The notes beneath the pieces were generated by a model that did no database searches, was not told where the DNA came from, and worked only from the letters and a program-made list of their open reading frames with translations. Of a DNA stretch of 64,000 bases, positions 9,701 through 19,221 are shown in pieces. Source of the stretch: Spraguea lophii (lineage: Eukaryota > Microsporidia > Spragueidae); contig LDOQ01000212.1 of assembly GCA_001887945.1 (NCBI GenBank), positions 1 to 64,000 of the forward strand. The letters run 5' to 3'. The stretch's first letter is position 1. Each line of letters starts with the position of its first letter. The position numbers and the translations under genes are program-made.

Positions 9701-11809
9701 ATCGTTATATTGTTGAAATAATTGTTTGTATAATTTACATTTCTTTATCTGTCTCATAGTTTTATATTTATATCTATATATACCTGTGTATATACCTATA
9801 TTAGATAATAGATTATTTATATTCATAGCTGTAATATAATCTATATCTGTATATTTATTAATATTAATAATATTGTTGGTAGCATTGTTAGTAGTAGTAA
9901 TACTGTTAATAATACCATCATCTATATTATTATTATCATTATCCATATTGATATTAACATTTATATTACTATTACTATTATTACAATCTATATCATTGTT
10001 ATTATAACCTATTCTCTTTATAAGTATTATATCTGTTATATATTTTAATATCTTTAATTCTTCTAATAATAATTTTATACTTATTCCTAACCTACTCTTC
10101 TTTCTCTCTTTTGTTGTTAATACTCTATTATTAATTATATTGAAATTATAATCTAAATAAATATAGGTACCACCAGCTTTATATTTTATAAGATTAGAAA
10201 GTAGAGTATGAGAAGTAGAGAGTGTAGATAAAGAACATTCTAACCAATCTATACGTGTCGATTGAAAGTATTTAGATTTAGATAATTTCTTTATCATAGA
10301 TGTATTATTAGTATGTGTATGTGTGGTAGTATCTGTAACAGTATTATTATTATATTTTCTATTGTCATACTCTTTATTATTTCTTTTATTCCTATAATTA
10401 GAAATATTATATTTTAATAATTTTTTATATTCATATGTATCTACAGGATATTTAAATATATTTATCATATTATAATTTGTTATACTTATTTTATTCTTCT
10501 TAGTTATATTATTCATATTATTGTTAGTATGATTTATATTGTTAGTAGTAATACAGTTAGTAGTATTATTAATATTATTATCATTCTTCTTATTGTTAAT
10601 AGTATTATTGATATATCTATTACCATCATCATATTTATCATCATTTGTAATATTACTTATCTTTATATTTCTATTGTTATAAAATAAGAATGGATATTTT
10701 ATCTTTATCTCTGTTTCTTTATCTGTTATATTTATATTATTCTTTATTTTTATATTAGGACCATAGATTATAGGTTGACCTAATATTCTAGAATTTATAT
10801 AATCTTCTTTATTAAATATATTGGTTATATTGTTAGTGATAATATCATTATTGGTATTAATATTAATATTATTATTGTTGTTATTAGTGTCATTGTTATT
10901 ATTATACTTTACTCTCTTAACATTACTTATTTCCTCTTCGTTATTACTTATCTCTTCTTTATTATTTTTTATCTCTTCTTTATATTCATTAATATATTTC
11001 TTTAATGCATCTATTCTTTCTTTTAAAATAATTTTATTATAATCATAAAAATTTGTATTACCATCAAAGATAGGATATTCATAATAATTTATATTATTTA
11101 TATTCTTATTTATATTATCTTTAGTATTGGGATTATATTTAGTATTTATATTATTCTTATCTTTAGTTTGAATATTATCTTTACATTCTTCATTACACTC
11201 TTCATTATAACTATTATCCTTGTATTCTCTATTGTAACTATTATAAAAATCTATCCATTTACTTTTATATTCTTCTTTATCTATTTTATTCTTATCTGTT
11301 ATTATAGTGGTCATACCATCTATATGATATATTATATTTACTTTCTTATCTTCCCATGGATGTGGTAGATTTTCTATTAATTTAAATATTGATAGAGGTA
11401 TATATTTAATAGCAGAGAGATATTTAGGTGGTATTTTATCTTTAGATTTTATAGATATTCTATTTTTATTATTTATGTTATTTATATTAGTATTGGTATT
11501 GTTGTTAGTATTGTTATTGGTGTTATCTACATTATTATCATTATTATTATTTATGTTATCTACGTCCTTCTCATTACTATTATCACCATTACCTATGTTA
11601 TTATCATTATTATCTATGCTATTATCACTATTGTTTTCTTGTTGAAATACTTTTTTATAGTCTATTCTTATATCTTTTGTTTTTATTATTTTACGATAGA
11701 TTTCTGGTGGTTGTTTGTATTTGTGCATAAATTCTATGGGGTTATTATATTTTAAAATAATAGATATATAATAAAATATTTTATATGTAATAAAGATTAT
11801 ATATTTCAT
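3794..11809 (-). CDS. PRP8: Pre-mRNA-processing-splicing factor Prp8 with massive Asn-rich expansions
   Basis: This is the core scaffold of the U5 snRNP and spliceosome. Conserved Prp8 blocks occur in order: the N-terminal PPxYL...YIP...ENLPHPWE block (residues about 126-160), the RIDWLE and LTTKERKKSR segment (about 520-560), GEMWRMFKCG (about 820), the RT-like WNRLLLSIVLYYREY (about 1490), NSKMDTRFPRVVFYSPRDLG (about 1570), FTLWWSP (about 1790), DIQLRWGDYSKKDI (about 1970), the RNase H-like domain, and a shortened MPN-like C-terminus ending in a YPWNY motif. At 2671 residues it is longer than yeast Prp8 (about 2400), although microsporidian proteins are usually shorter; the excess is Asn/Asp/Ile/Thr low complexity inserted between conserved blocks. 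The first 27 residues are hydrophobic and unlike Prp8. The start at position 11728 (Met28) is preferred because a CCCC motif lies 9 nt upstream. Confidence 0.95.
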   Translation of the reverse strand: MKYIIFITYKIFYYISIILKYNNPIEFMHKYKQPPEIYRKIIKTKDIRIDYKKVFQQENNSDNSIDNNDNNIGNGDNSNEKDVDNINNNNDNNVDNTNNNTNNNTNTNINNINNKNRISIKSKDKIPPKYLSAIKYIPLSIFKLIENLPHPWEDKKVNIIYHIDGMTTIITDKNKIDKEEYKSKWIDFYNSYNREYKDNSYNEECNEECKDNIQTKDKNNINTKYNPNTKDNINKNINNINYYEYPIFDGNTNFYDYNKIILKERIDALKKYINEYKEEIKNNKEEISNNEEEISNVKRVKYNNNNDTNNNNNNININTNNDIITNNITNIFNKEDYINSRILGQPIIYGPNIKIKNNINITDKETEIKIKYPFLFYNNRNIKISNITNDDKYDDGNRYINNTINNKKNDNNINNTTNCITTNNINHTNNNMNNITKKNKISITNYNMINIFKYPVDTYEYKKLLKYNISNYRNKRNNKEYDNRKYNNNTVTDTTTHTHTNNTSMIKKLSKSKYFQSTRIDWLECSLSTLSTSHTLLSNLIKYKAGGTYIYLDYNFNIINNRVLTTKERKKSRLGISIKLLLEELKILKYITDIILIKRIGYNNNDIDCNNSNSNINVNINMDNDNNNIDDGIINSITTTNNATNNIININKYTDIDYITAMNINNLLSNIGIYTGIYRYKYKTMRQIKKCKLYKQLFQQYNDNNSGYDDNNINTTTTNITDTTTNTNANTNNMLLSPMFYYINYKIYLSYFLSSSSMLYNYLSSLIERIYNKRDRKILKITKQRLLTAKEIELKNNMIEEIEGIVDRKNIKGIVDLYGEMWRMFKCGYNINNNCNNDNSGMNMGSMDDNNNDGNNNITTTNNISINNNIYYILYKYIKHKIYLYKSSTLDIRNKLYKDNINDIDRGDRNINDNLNNNDKDKDNTYNNSIFNYLNKNVLKKNIGRICRLYIMKEIKRQREYLIEGSDIDNILEIYNNYITLLNNNDNGNNNYNNNTSINNITNNNINIYLNKNKINNTYLYKRTIKDLLRRYKNIEKQSEIEEYNYLESLLNNINDNYNGDNGDNINGSKYNNIGNDHNNNTNNNHNNIIINNYNKNNHINIKLIDNIKYSYICYNVNIRDKVIDKYIEYYLCNRIYINSRCIIRDSNMLYISINNTINDICNSYNSNNDNDIYDDDHNDVCDRHDNNTINNNNNIHPNPNIITNSTYPNPNNNLNITNPNNIINNINILRIKISVLPYIDHYLLKNILLLFIDNNMVNIIMNRISSNINYKDMNYNNNIGVIEGLEYSYIIFNIIMLYYDYNYNICYNNDSNGYKCDDGNNGYTSNINNNTDNTHTHTHITTNNNGNNNGNNNIKYYFRYLNDLYFVIEDITKIDRIIERVKNIVPNSKIIEYKLYHNELDIDNYHININKYTKNYNNKHSKNINTINNVNTNITNTITTNTNNNINIYKIEYKANDRGIMMFECLVKKIIISVDGSTYISTINKWNRLLLSIVLYYREYLCNNSKSISDRRDNSNDTNDNNNNNTINNIDNITTAKNKNKNILLEKIKYYENKLKMSIKQTLNSKMDTRFPRVVFYSPRDLGGLGMYTIGLDGNEYDNNYKYNKKDRNKDVISIMDYVNSYNTNNNNTYNDININGDNTTNNTYTNIHTNTFIDNNNLYKKIYKKYNSFNDLFYFIKDKYINFNTDAYRKDVIKYFGGINKILDYSIYRAINVNDNINILQYEEDNNYNCNNDDKGDKNDDDKDNNTTNNNNINNTTNITTNNHINTNDINAKNMTLAQRRGLSTIPNKKFTLWWSPCINTSNVYVGYITVLDGTGISMHGKIPTLKLNYINMFRDRLWIKIHKSIVDKIYNEINNIYNGDRSNRNNDINKNSDIDGYDSNNKINNNIPNIKLLPTHKRKSLRMSNGAADILIENIDSIFITEYNNNCNDGNGNKYTDDTINIDTNINNTNNNITNTNINNTKNNIYIDIQLRWGDYSKKDIHKYAKRKYLEYNNDPLSFYPCDKGLIIVYDLCYNTYSYYGYIPIVLYKHNNRDDDNDNIVHDNKDNNSLTTNYTTTNNNIIINSCNINNNNITAINNILDNISKNNRYLITLRERIKNILDIKSKRIEYNSITEIYNKILIEYKNNRIIIFYKGYIEYKDKIKYKEYISIVDTIIDIINDNTMSNNNNTTDNNNTNNNTDTINHTKNIIEYIRNNNYKNNKIIYINGNTDTTSIISLYGITKLLDKHRYYYNNDKDKSKDNNNNNDISINNTTIINNKIINIYGNWDSITEYTKFCRMYLIAKSSNINYNNIFYILKEYNIYNTNNIDNIGNIDNLNNVNGKDDNISNNNINNIYNIINNTNNIGNINNSITTTNTITNINNIKLFKNIKDSIWIDIEYKLRDIIINNYITKNNINRNRLNNKDIKNIILGKDINIEEDKEEVIIRTVNKLGEEIISKGYTNKDNNKDTNDYNDHMNITINHNNIKIKYKNNINNIITNDYIKEYIYYPYTNIISFINIEDGCIKSIIPPQYYIIDRNNINFICKEYEYKYIIVYSNIEDINIRINNNIIDKDIIIIKYNYISNNNDTDDNSKNSIEDKNNKSSIEVIIELYNKDNIDVDINNTDDNIIDKHITTDTNRNMINADDIYFMLGYPWNYNDDRDMYVDGDIEYGVLEYNYNYHYYNIYY
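11738..11741 (-). promoter_or_regulatory. CCCC start-proximal motif deciding the Prp8 start at 11728
   Basis: On the minus strand CCCC lies 9 nt before the ATG whose A is at 11728. This spacing matches the CCC motifs before other housekeeping genes in the window. No such motif is near the longer-frame ATG at 11809. It supports Met28 as the true start. Confidence 0.6.
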
Positions 11810-11937
11810 ATAATAAGTATTATTTATAATTTATATGTAATAAAGATTATTTATAATATGATGTTATATATAACAATGTTAATATAATATCATATATAAT
11901 TATATAAATAAAACATTTGATTTAAAGAAATTTTATT

Positions 11938-14900
11938 TTACATATAATATCTTAACATGGTTGCAATTTCTTTATATTTTTTATCTTTCGTTTGTTCATA
12001 ATAATCACTTAATATATCTATTATTATTTTACGTTCTATTCCACATTCAGGTAATATATCATGTAGATTATTATATTTTATTTTTATATCACGTACTACA
12101 TTATAACCATTAATCATTATAGCTTGTTTGTTTTTAAGAGGTGGTGTATTGGTGGGATTAATTGGTGGTATGGTATTAATATAATTATTATTTGGAGTAT
12201 GGTTTTTTGGATGGGATTTCTTCTTATTAAGTTTATATTTGCATTCATTTACACAGCTGAATAATTCTACCTTTTTTAGATGTTTAAGGTATTTGGAAGA
12301 TTTAAAATTTAGGACGATAAAATATCTTAGAAGTTGGAAATATCCTTGATCGATAGCGGTTACTGGGTGTATTATATAAAATGATGATATAATATTGAAT
12401 ATTAGTATATGGTTAAATTCTAATTCATAAAATCCTGCTCCTGGTGATAATAATCCTAGGATTTGGTGGTAGCGTATTACATCGGGGTAATAAAGAAATG
12501 TATTTTCATATTTACCTGCTGCAAATTCTTTTCTTTTTTGAAGATGATCTATGTCTTCATATTCTAAAATCTTTCTTCGTGTAATTTTTAATAATTCTAT
12601 GTCTGAAGTACCATTAAACATGATTGCTAAACAAAGTAATATGTTAATAAACATAAATTTGTCTCTGTATTCTTTTTTCAATGCTATATCCAATAGTCTT
12701 TTTTTAATACGTTTATCAGCAAGCACACATTTTTCTTTTTGACATCTATTATTTCTACATTCATTTTTATTTCTCAAATAATACATTGCTGCATACATGA
12801 GTTCTCCGGAAGCCCTGTATTTATAATATAAAGATGACTGATCTTCAATATTAGTTAAATAATCAATTACATTGTAAATATCCTTTTCAAATGTAACACA
12901 ATTATATAGTAATGCAGAATAATATATTTCTTCTGGTTTAGAATCAGATGATCTTTTTAGCTTCGGTAAGATTTTTTTGTCTTGAGAATTGAAAAATATT
13001 ATACCATTGAGTAGAAGTTCACAAAGTGAATCTTCAAGATTAAAAACTTCCTTTCTATAACATTTATTTGGCATAAAGTTATTTTTAGATGAATATTCAT
13101 CGGTTATATACAATAAAGATAATCCTAAAACAGTAACAATTCTATATATTTCATCATACCATAGGATATTCCCTTTATTATGTTCTTCAGATGGATATCT
13201 TCCTTTTTTCTTTAATTGTTCAAGAATGATAGATTTAGAAAAAGAGGTGGGATTTCCAAGAGATAAAAATCCTAACGCTAATGCTGAAATGGGTTTAAGA
13301 GAAAATGGTGTATCACATATAAATAACTCTTTTAACTGTGAAATAATTGCTTCGTCATTTGAACCTCTATTTGATATAGCTATACCCAAAATAAGACCTA
13401 TAGAAAATTCACATGATGAATTTATAAGATCTGTAAATTCTATATCTTTTAATTTGCCTTGCAATCCTAAAGCGTACGCCATTCCACAAAAAGGTTCAGG
13501 TTCATTCATTTTATCTTTAAAATACTCAAAAGATACATTTTGATCAAGAGGGTTTCCTAAAAAGTTAACGATATTGTAGTGTACAGTTCCAATATTATTC
13601 CATGATTTTTGTGGTTCTAAAACTTCTATTAAATTTCGTCTTTTCAAACGAACTCCATGATATTTTACTTCTTTTGTTTTTTTACATCCAAAATAAAAAT
13701 ATCCAATCCCCATGATACCCATTCTTCGGTAAACAAATGCATTTTCTCGTGCCTGTTTGGGATCAACAACATCCTGTGCAATAGAACCTATTTTATCAAG
13801 ATCTAAAAAATTGTACATATCAGTAATTCTTGAATCTTTATAATAATGTTTGAGCGCCTTTCCAATATATTTATCTATATCTCTTTTTAATAGAAAAAAT
13901 TCTTTACTTCTAAGATATTTATATGCTATGTTATCAATATCATTAAATTGTTCTTTAAAGAAAAATAACCTATTATAATTAAAATCGCTAAGACATATTG
14001 CGTTATACTCATTTTCATCTATTTTTATATTCTCAATTATTCGTCTATCGTATTCTTGGAACTTTTTAAAATTAATTAATGATTTAAATATTTCAGATTT
14101 ACAATTATTGGCCATGCCTTCAATTAAAACACTATTTTGTGTTATAAATTTCATTTTATCTTTTGTTTCTAAAAATTCTTTCTCAAATATTAAAGCCAAC
14201 TCCTTTTCTATGCTTTTACATAATTCCACCTCATCAACGCTTGTATAAAAAGAACCTAAGTATTTTATCAACGTATTTTTGTTAAGATATTTAACAAACC
14301 ATGGAAGAACGTGCTCAGAATAATTTTGTGTTATGACTATATTATCTAAAAACAATGCATTTCCAATAGCTATAAATTCATCACCAACTCCAAATCTTTT
14401 TATTTCTGTATTTTCTATTTTAACAAATAAATTTCTATTACCATTATTTGTTTGTATGTTTGTATTTTTAACACAATTACTATTCTTACAACCAAATCCA
14501 TTTTTATAGCTTTTTACACAATCAATACATCCTATCTCTCTTACACTCATACTATTCTTTATGTCTACAACAACCACTTTATTCGTATCTATAATTAAAA
14601 GATTATTTTTATATCCTTCTATTTTATATCCATTAAGATCTATTGTTAGAGCATAAACTTTGTTATTTTTATAATCCAATATAAAATAAAAATCATCTTT
14701 TCTAAATAAAATATATCTTTCACATGTTGTTATTAATTCCCCGTCTACCAAATATTCTTTTCCTCTGATAAAATTACGAATAATATAAATTTTTGAATTG
14801 ATTTCTATAAAAATATCATAATTCATTTGTACTTTTATCTTTTCTAAGCTATTTTCTGAATCAAAAATATTATAATAAGAACCCATTGTATCATGAACAT

Positions 14901-15015
14901 AAAATTTGGTTTCTAAAACAACAACAAGCTTATTTTTTTTTGCCACATTAATTATTTTCTCGTCAAAGTTGAAAACCTTATCTTTGTATTGTAAAATATT
15001 TCCTTTAAAAATCAT
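11938..15015 (-). CDS. APC1: Anaphase-promoting complex subunit 1
   Basis: APC1 is the largest scaffold of the APC/C ubiquitin ligase, which triggers anaphase by degrading securin and cyclins. The N-terminal part (residues 1 to about 300) looks like a degenerate beta-propeller. The central part holds proteasome/cyclosome (PC) repeats, visible as AYALGLQG, IGLILGIAISNRGS, ALALGFLSLGN and a further LGLSLLYI unit (about residues 510-640). The order and the ISNRGS-type repeat fit APC1 better than the proteasome subunits Rpn1 and Rpn2. At 1025 residues it is much shorter than animal APC1 (about 1900). An ACCCT motif sits immediately before the ATG. The gene runs in the same direction as Prp8, which starts about 130-210 bp further on. 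Confidence 0.85.
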   Translation of the reverse strand: MIFKGNILQYKDKVFNFDEKIINVAKKNKLVVVLETKFYVHDTMGSYYNIFDSENSLEKIKVQMNYDIFIEINSKIYIIRNFIRGKEYLVDGELITTCERYILFRKDDFYFILDYKNNKVYALTIDLNGYKIEGYKNNLLIIDTNKVVVVDIKNSMSVREIGCIDCVKSYKNGFGCKNSNCVKNTNIQTNNGNRNLFVKIENTEIKRFGVGDEFIAIGNALFLDNIVITQNYSEHVLPWFVKYLNKNTLIKYLGSFYTSVDEVELCKSIEKELALIFEKEFLETKDKMKFITQNSVLIEGMANNCKSEIFKSLINFKKFQEYDRRIIENIKIDENEYNAICLSDFNYNRLFFFKEQFNDIDNIAYKYLRSKEFFLLKRDIDKYIGKALKHYYKDSRITDMYNFLDLDKIGSIAQDVVDPKQARENAFVYRRMGIMGIGYFYFGCKKTKEVKYHGVRLKRRNLIEVLEPQKSWNNIGTVHYNIVNFLGNPLDQNVSFEYFKDKMNEPEPFCGMAYALGLQGKLKDIEFTDLINSSCEFSIGLILGIAISNRGSNDEAIISQLKELFICDTPFSLKPISALALGFLSLGNPTSFSKSIILEQLKKKGRYPSEEHNKGNILWYDEIYRIVTVLGLSLLYITDEYSSKNNFMPNKCYRKEVFNLEDSLCELLLNGIIFFNSQDKKILPKLKRSSDSKPEEIYYSALLYNCVTFEKDIYNVIDYLTNIEDQSSLYYKYRASGELMYAAMYYLRNKNECRNNRCQKEKCVLADKRIKKRLLDIALKKEYRDKFMFINILLCLAIMFNGTSDIELLKITRRKILEYEDIDHLQKRKEFAAGKYENTFLYYPDVIRYHQILGLLSPGAGFYELEFNHILIFNIISSFYIIHPVTAIDQGYFQLLRYFIVLNFKSSKYLKHLKKVELFSCVNECKYKLNKKKSHPKNHTPNNNYINTIPPINPTNTPPLKNKQAIMINGYNVVRDIKIKYNNLHDILPECGIERKIIIDILSDYYEQTKDKKYKEIATMLRYYM

Positions 15016-15393
15016 AGGGTAATTTTTTAAAATTTAGGAAACAAATAAATAATTTATTGATATTTTAATTATCTAACATAATAACTTAAAATGAAATGGA
15101 AGAATAAATTGAAAAAAATGGTTGTATTATAAATGAAATTGCAACAGAAAGTATGATAATAACTTGTTGAAAATAATATTGAATAGTCAATGAACAACAA
15201 TTATACAAACATAAATAATTATTATACCAACATAACACATTATCCTTTGTTTTTATGATTATCATATTAGAAAAATCTCAAATAAACTATATAATATCCG
15301 TTGTATGCATTTTAGAGCATATAAGTCAAGCCAAAAAAGTAGCAAATAATAAATTTTTTGTTAATAATAACAAAATGCAGAAAGAACAAAAAA
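15016..15393. other. Intergenic AT-rich DNA upstream of APC1
   Basis: Beyond the CCC motif of APC1, no gene, RNA or clear repeat is recognised. It carries no tRNA-like head for repeat copy D, unlike copies C, E and G. Confidence 0.4.
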
Positions 15394-15734
15394 GATTGTT
15401 GAATGGATAGGACTCGATAGTGTAACATTAGCTATGCCTTGTATGATAACTCCGCTATTAAATTAAATCAATGTTTGTCTAATGTAAATGCAATCTCTAT
15501 ATTAATCTATGAATTTATATTACTATACTAAGGAAGAGATTAAGAATATTTAAAAAAGGGGAAAGGGATGGCGATATGTACCATACGCAAAATCTCGACA
15601 TTTTAAAATATAAAGTAAGATATAGTTAATATATGTCTGTCGCGGAACCAGTTAAAGTAGGTTTAAATATGTCTTAGAACCAAAGGTCGTAAGTCACAAC
15701 CGACCATAAAACTTCTATAAATAAAAGTATCATT
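15394..15734 (+). mobile_element. Dispersed SINE-like repeat, copy D
   Basis: This is a full-length body from the AGATTGTTGAATGG start to the shared 3' end ATAAATAAAAGTATCATT. It carries the conserved CTATGCCTTGTATGATAACT and CGCAAAATCTCGACATTTTA segments. It is AT-decayed relative to copy B. No box-B head is seen. Confidence 0.75.
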
Positions 15735-16916
15735 AAAAATAGCTTTATTTTTGTTCTTATAATACGAGATATTTTTAATAAGGGAAAGTGATGAAAATTT
15801 CCGCTAGAATTCTATGTTTTATTATCATGTTTTTATTATACTTTATTTTTAATTTTCTAGATTGGAAAAAAGTTATCTAAACAAGAACCATTTTTATTTA
15901 TTTTTTTACATTCATTAAAGATTTATAGTTAACTAATTATAAATTTTAATGTTGTAATTTTCTTTTTCAATAATGTTATGCCAATCATTTATTTTTAATT
16001 CTTCTTTCAGATCATTATATCTAACATATATCTTCAATTATTATTATTTTGTGATAAAAAATAAAATTAATTTATATTAAAAATAGAGTGATGTTTAGTC
16101 TAAGACAATTTAAAACAAAGAAGTCGTATATTTTAGATAGAATTAACGTACAATTTTTAATTTATCGAACAGGCAGAGTTAGCTATAATATAAGTAAACC
16201 CTATTTAAAAAATATACAAATTTACTTCAACAAATAAAAATATTGTGAAATTTTATATTTCATGTTTTTTTTATTTTCCATCAAAGTAGAAGAAAACCTT
16301 CCACTCGCAGATTACTAGAGTCTTATGATCATTGTACCCTATAGGTAATAAAGATCGGATACAGAGGCAATTATGGTTAGAGTAGTTCATCGTCTAAAAC
16401 CTTTAGTTACGAAGTTTTTATTCACTTACAATGATCATATTTCCGAGATTTCAGATTATAGAATTATATCTCGTGAGAAATGTTGAATATTGTTAAGATA
16501 GATAGATATGATTTAAATCGTAAAAATATATATTATTTATAGATTATTATAAACTAATTACAAGTAAAAACTTTTTTAAAAAGATGTTTATATTATTTCT
16601 TTAAACAAAAATATGGTATAATTAAATATGAATATCTTATATATAAAATAATAAGTTTTAAAAAAGTTTTCAAATTTTAATCATCGTTAAACACTCCATA
16701 TCTTCTAAAATATGCAGTAAGATTAACTTCATCCGATGGATACTCACGTGGCAAAATGTTTGTTATTAGTTAAAGCATTACCTTCATTAATATTCATAAC
16801 AAAAGTATTCGACTTTATTAACAAGTATTACTTCATATTCATCCTCATAGAACAAGAATAAATCAGATTATAACAACAATCAAAGCACCAACAATTGTAT
16901 ATATTAATTTTATTTC
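15735..16916. other. Intergenic region with a 12-bp inverted repeat
   Basis: No gene is supported. A perfect inverted repeat, ATGATCATTGTA at 16325-16336 and its complement at 16427-16438, encloses about 90 bp of slightly GC-richer DNA. On the minus strand around 15950-16030 a short open stretch contains an Asn-Asp-Trp motif that could be a remnant of a mobile-element protein, but it is too short to name. Confidence 0.35.
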
Positions 16917-18011
16917 TCATATTATTGTTTGAATGTTTTGAATCTTGATTATTGTATTTTCTGTATCCGAATTGTTTAGCTTTGCTTGCCTGTCTTCAAT
17001 ATTCTTTTGACAATACTGACATTTGTTTGTTAAATCAGGATTTGGATTTTCGACTTCATCCTTTTGTGTATTATAAGATATTTTAGTTATTATCGGTGTA
17101 TTTTCTGGTGCACTTTGATTTTTTAAATTATTTTTATTTTGTATTTTATTTCTACTGTTTTTATCTTGTGATTTAATTATTTTTGTATAAGAAACCAATA
17201 TATTTTCATTCATGTTACATTGATTTGTATTTTTTCCAATATATCCTTCAACCATTCCATGATCGTTTGTCTCATAATAAATTTTAGTATATAATTCGGA
17301 ATAAACATGATCAAACATAAACTCATTGATATTATATGCATTTGAAGTTTTATCAATTGCTAAATTTACAAACATATACACATCTATTTTTTTAGCCTTT
17401 AAAACATCTACATTGTATATATTTTGATTTCCTAAATATCCTGAATTTGAATACGCGGTATTACCAAAACAATTTGGTGGGAGCATTAGAAGTATATATT
17501 TATAAAAAGGATTCGATCCAAAGCAATGAATTGATTTGGGAAGTTGATCATGTAATGAGGTATAAATCTTTAATGGGTCCGAGGGACAATCATACCACAA
17601 GGTTGTATGAAAACATTTTTCTTCGATAAATGCTGTTACTTTAAAAACTACGGAAATGATTTTAAAATAATAATCACGATCATTTAGTTTTAAATCCCCA
17701 TTCATTATACTATGAAACTCAGATTCTTTGATTTTAATATGTAAACAATCTTTGTCCATAAATTGAATTTCAATACCATCATACTCTATTTCGGTGATTT
17801 TCACACATTTTTCTTCACATGTAGAATATGACGACGAACGAACTAGAATTTTACCGTTGATTTCATATTTTTTTTCTCGAATATTTTCTAATGTTAATAT
17901 CTTTTTTGTTTCTTTTTTAAGGGGATTATTATTTGTTGCCTTAATATTTTGTACAAAAACGACATAATTTAAAGCTGTAAATATCATAAATAAATTTAAA
18001 AAACTCACCAT
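16917..18011 (-). CDS. Secreted protein, intact paralogue of 1714-2544
   Basis: This 364-residue protein has an N-terminal hydrophobic signal-like segment (residues about 1-20). The mature part appears beta-rich with several cysteines. It shares the LTLENI, IEYDGIEI, SLHDQLP, PPNCF and NENILVSYT motifs with its paralogue at 1714. The last 85 or so residues, missing from the paralogue, are Asn/Lys-rich and contain a CQYC pair. No transmembrane segment follows the signal, so secretion into the parasite exterior or host is plausible but inferred. The 5' flank is conserved with the paralogue, and no CCC motif precedes the ATG. No known family was recognised. Confidence 0.8.
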   Translation of the reverse strand: MVSFLNLFMIFTALNYVVFVQNIKATNNNPLKKETKKILTLENIREKKYEINGKILVRSSSYSTCEEKCVKITEIEYDGIEIQFMDKDCLHIKIKESEFHSIMNGDLKLNDRDYYFKIISVVFKVTAFIEEKCFHTTLWYDCPSDPLKIYTSLHDQLPKSIHCFGSNPFYKYILLMLPPNCFGNTAYSNSGYLGNQNIYNVDVLKAKKIDVYMFVNLAIDKTSNAYNINEFMFDHVYSELYTKIYYETNDHGMVEGYIGKNTNQCNMNENILVSYTKIIKSQDKNSRNKIQNKNNLKNQSAPENTPIITKISYNTQKDEVENPNPDLTNKCQYCQKNIEDRQAKLNNSDTENTIIKIQNIQTII

Positions 18012-18760
18012 GCTTTTCTTCGAATATTATTATTTAAAATAAAAAAGATCAATATTCTTGGCATTTTTTAATAAAAGATCCATTATATAAAATTATATGT
18101 TTAAATTTTAGAATATATATTGTTTTTCATTTAATTTTAGATAATATTGTATTTAATTTGATAATTTTTAAAAAATATTATTTTTTTATTTCGAAAAAAA
18201 AATTTCTTATTTGATTTTATTGTTTTAACATTTAATTGATCCTGATTTAATTACAAAGGTGTCCATTGAAAGAGTTATGTTAAAATGAATTTTACCCCGA
18301 AGTCACATAACTGAATGGTTGTGGATGGTAACCAAACCATAAGCCCAATGGTTTCACAAATCACTCACCTAGAAGAATTTTCAAAAAAAAATAATAAACG
18401 AAGAAAAACGTTGTTAAATGGGTGAGAGGTCGTTAGCGTAGCATTGGCTGTATTTTGTACATCATCGTATTACTGGGTTAAAGTAATGGTTAATTGATGT
18501 AGTTACAATTTCTGTATTGATTAGTGACCCGGTCAATATTATCTCAAGAAAGAGGTTAAGAATCTTATTAATATTAAAAAGGAGCATCACAGGTATCACA
18601 TACAAAATACCAATCACCTGCAGCGTAAGGTAATGTTAGAATAATGTATATATGCAGTGAAATCAGTTTGTACAAGTTTAGATATGATCTAAAGAACCAA
18701 TCGTTTCAAATTATGGTAAAGCTTAATTGCTCATAATGTTTTTATAATAATTAAAATGTT
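17192..18760. repeat. Segmental duplication, copy 2 (partner 1733-3268)
   Basis: This is the second copy of the block containing the secreted gene, its upstream region and a repeat. The two flanks keep near-identical stretches next to the start codon, while the rest has diverged by substitutions and small indels. Confidence 0.75.
18285..18760 (+). mobile_element. Dispersed SINE-like repeat, copy E with tRNA-like head
   Basis: The body (18410-18760) has the GACCCGGTCAATATTATCTC segment and a decayed 3' end. The head (about 18310-18395) has a box-A-like AACTGAATGGTT, then GATGGTAACCAAACC, and a degenerate box B. It matches the heads of copies C and G. Confidence 0.65.
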
Positions 18761-19221
18761 ATTTGGAAAAGTTAATAGAATACATTTAGATGTTGCATTT
18801 CAAAAGAAAAAAATAATTATATCTTATAGAATTACATAGTATCTATCAACATATTATAGTAAAAAGATATTATTATATGAATATCTTGAATTTTTATTAT
18901 TTAAAAAAAATTGAATTTGAGAATATTTACTATCGCAATTATAACGACTCGTTAATAAGATAAAAGAAATTAAACGTAAATAATTTATATAAAAATAGTA
19001 AATAAAATAAAATTTATTCGAATTAAAAATTAAATATTTAGACAGAAAACAAGGAAAATAAAATATTAATATAAATACAATGTTGAAACAATTTAATTAT
19101 AATCTTCTTAGTGATAAGTGAATAAAAAGGTTTCTCCTCATATGGTAAAAAATAAAAAAAAGTATAGCATCTTTTAAAATATATATGTATATACTATGGA
19201 AAAAAATCGTAATCATAAAGT
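18761..19221. other. Intergenic AT-rich DNA
   Basis: This lies between repeat copy E and the 3' end of the kinase gene. No gene or structured element is recognised. Confidence 0.45.

Noticed and set aside
11785..11860. Short direct repeat (TATATGTAATAAAGATTAT twice) near the Prp8 start
   Set aside because: It is only two short AT-rich copies, compatible with slippage.
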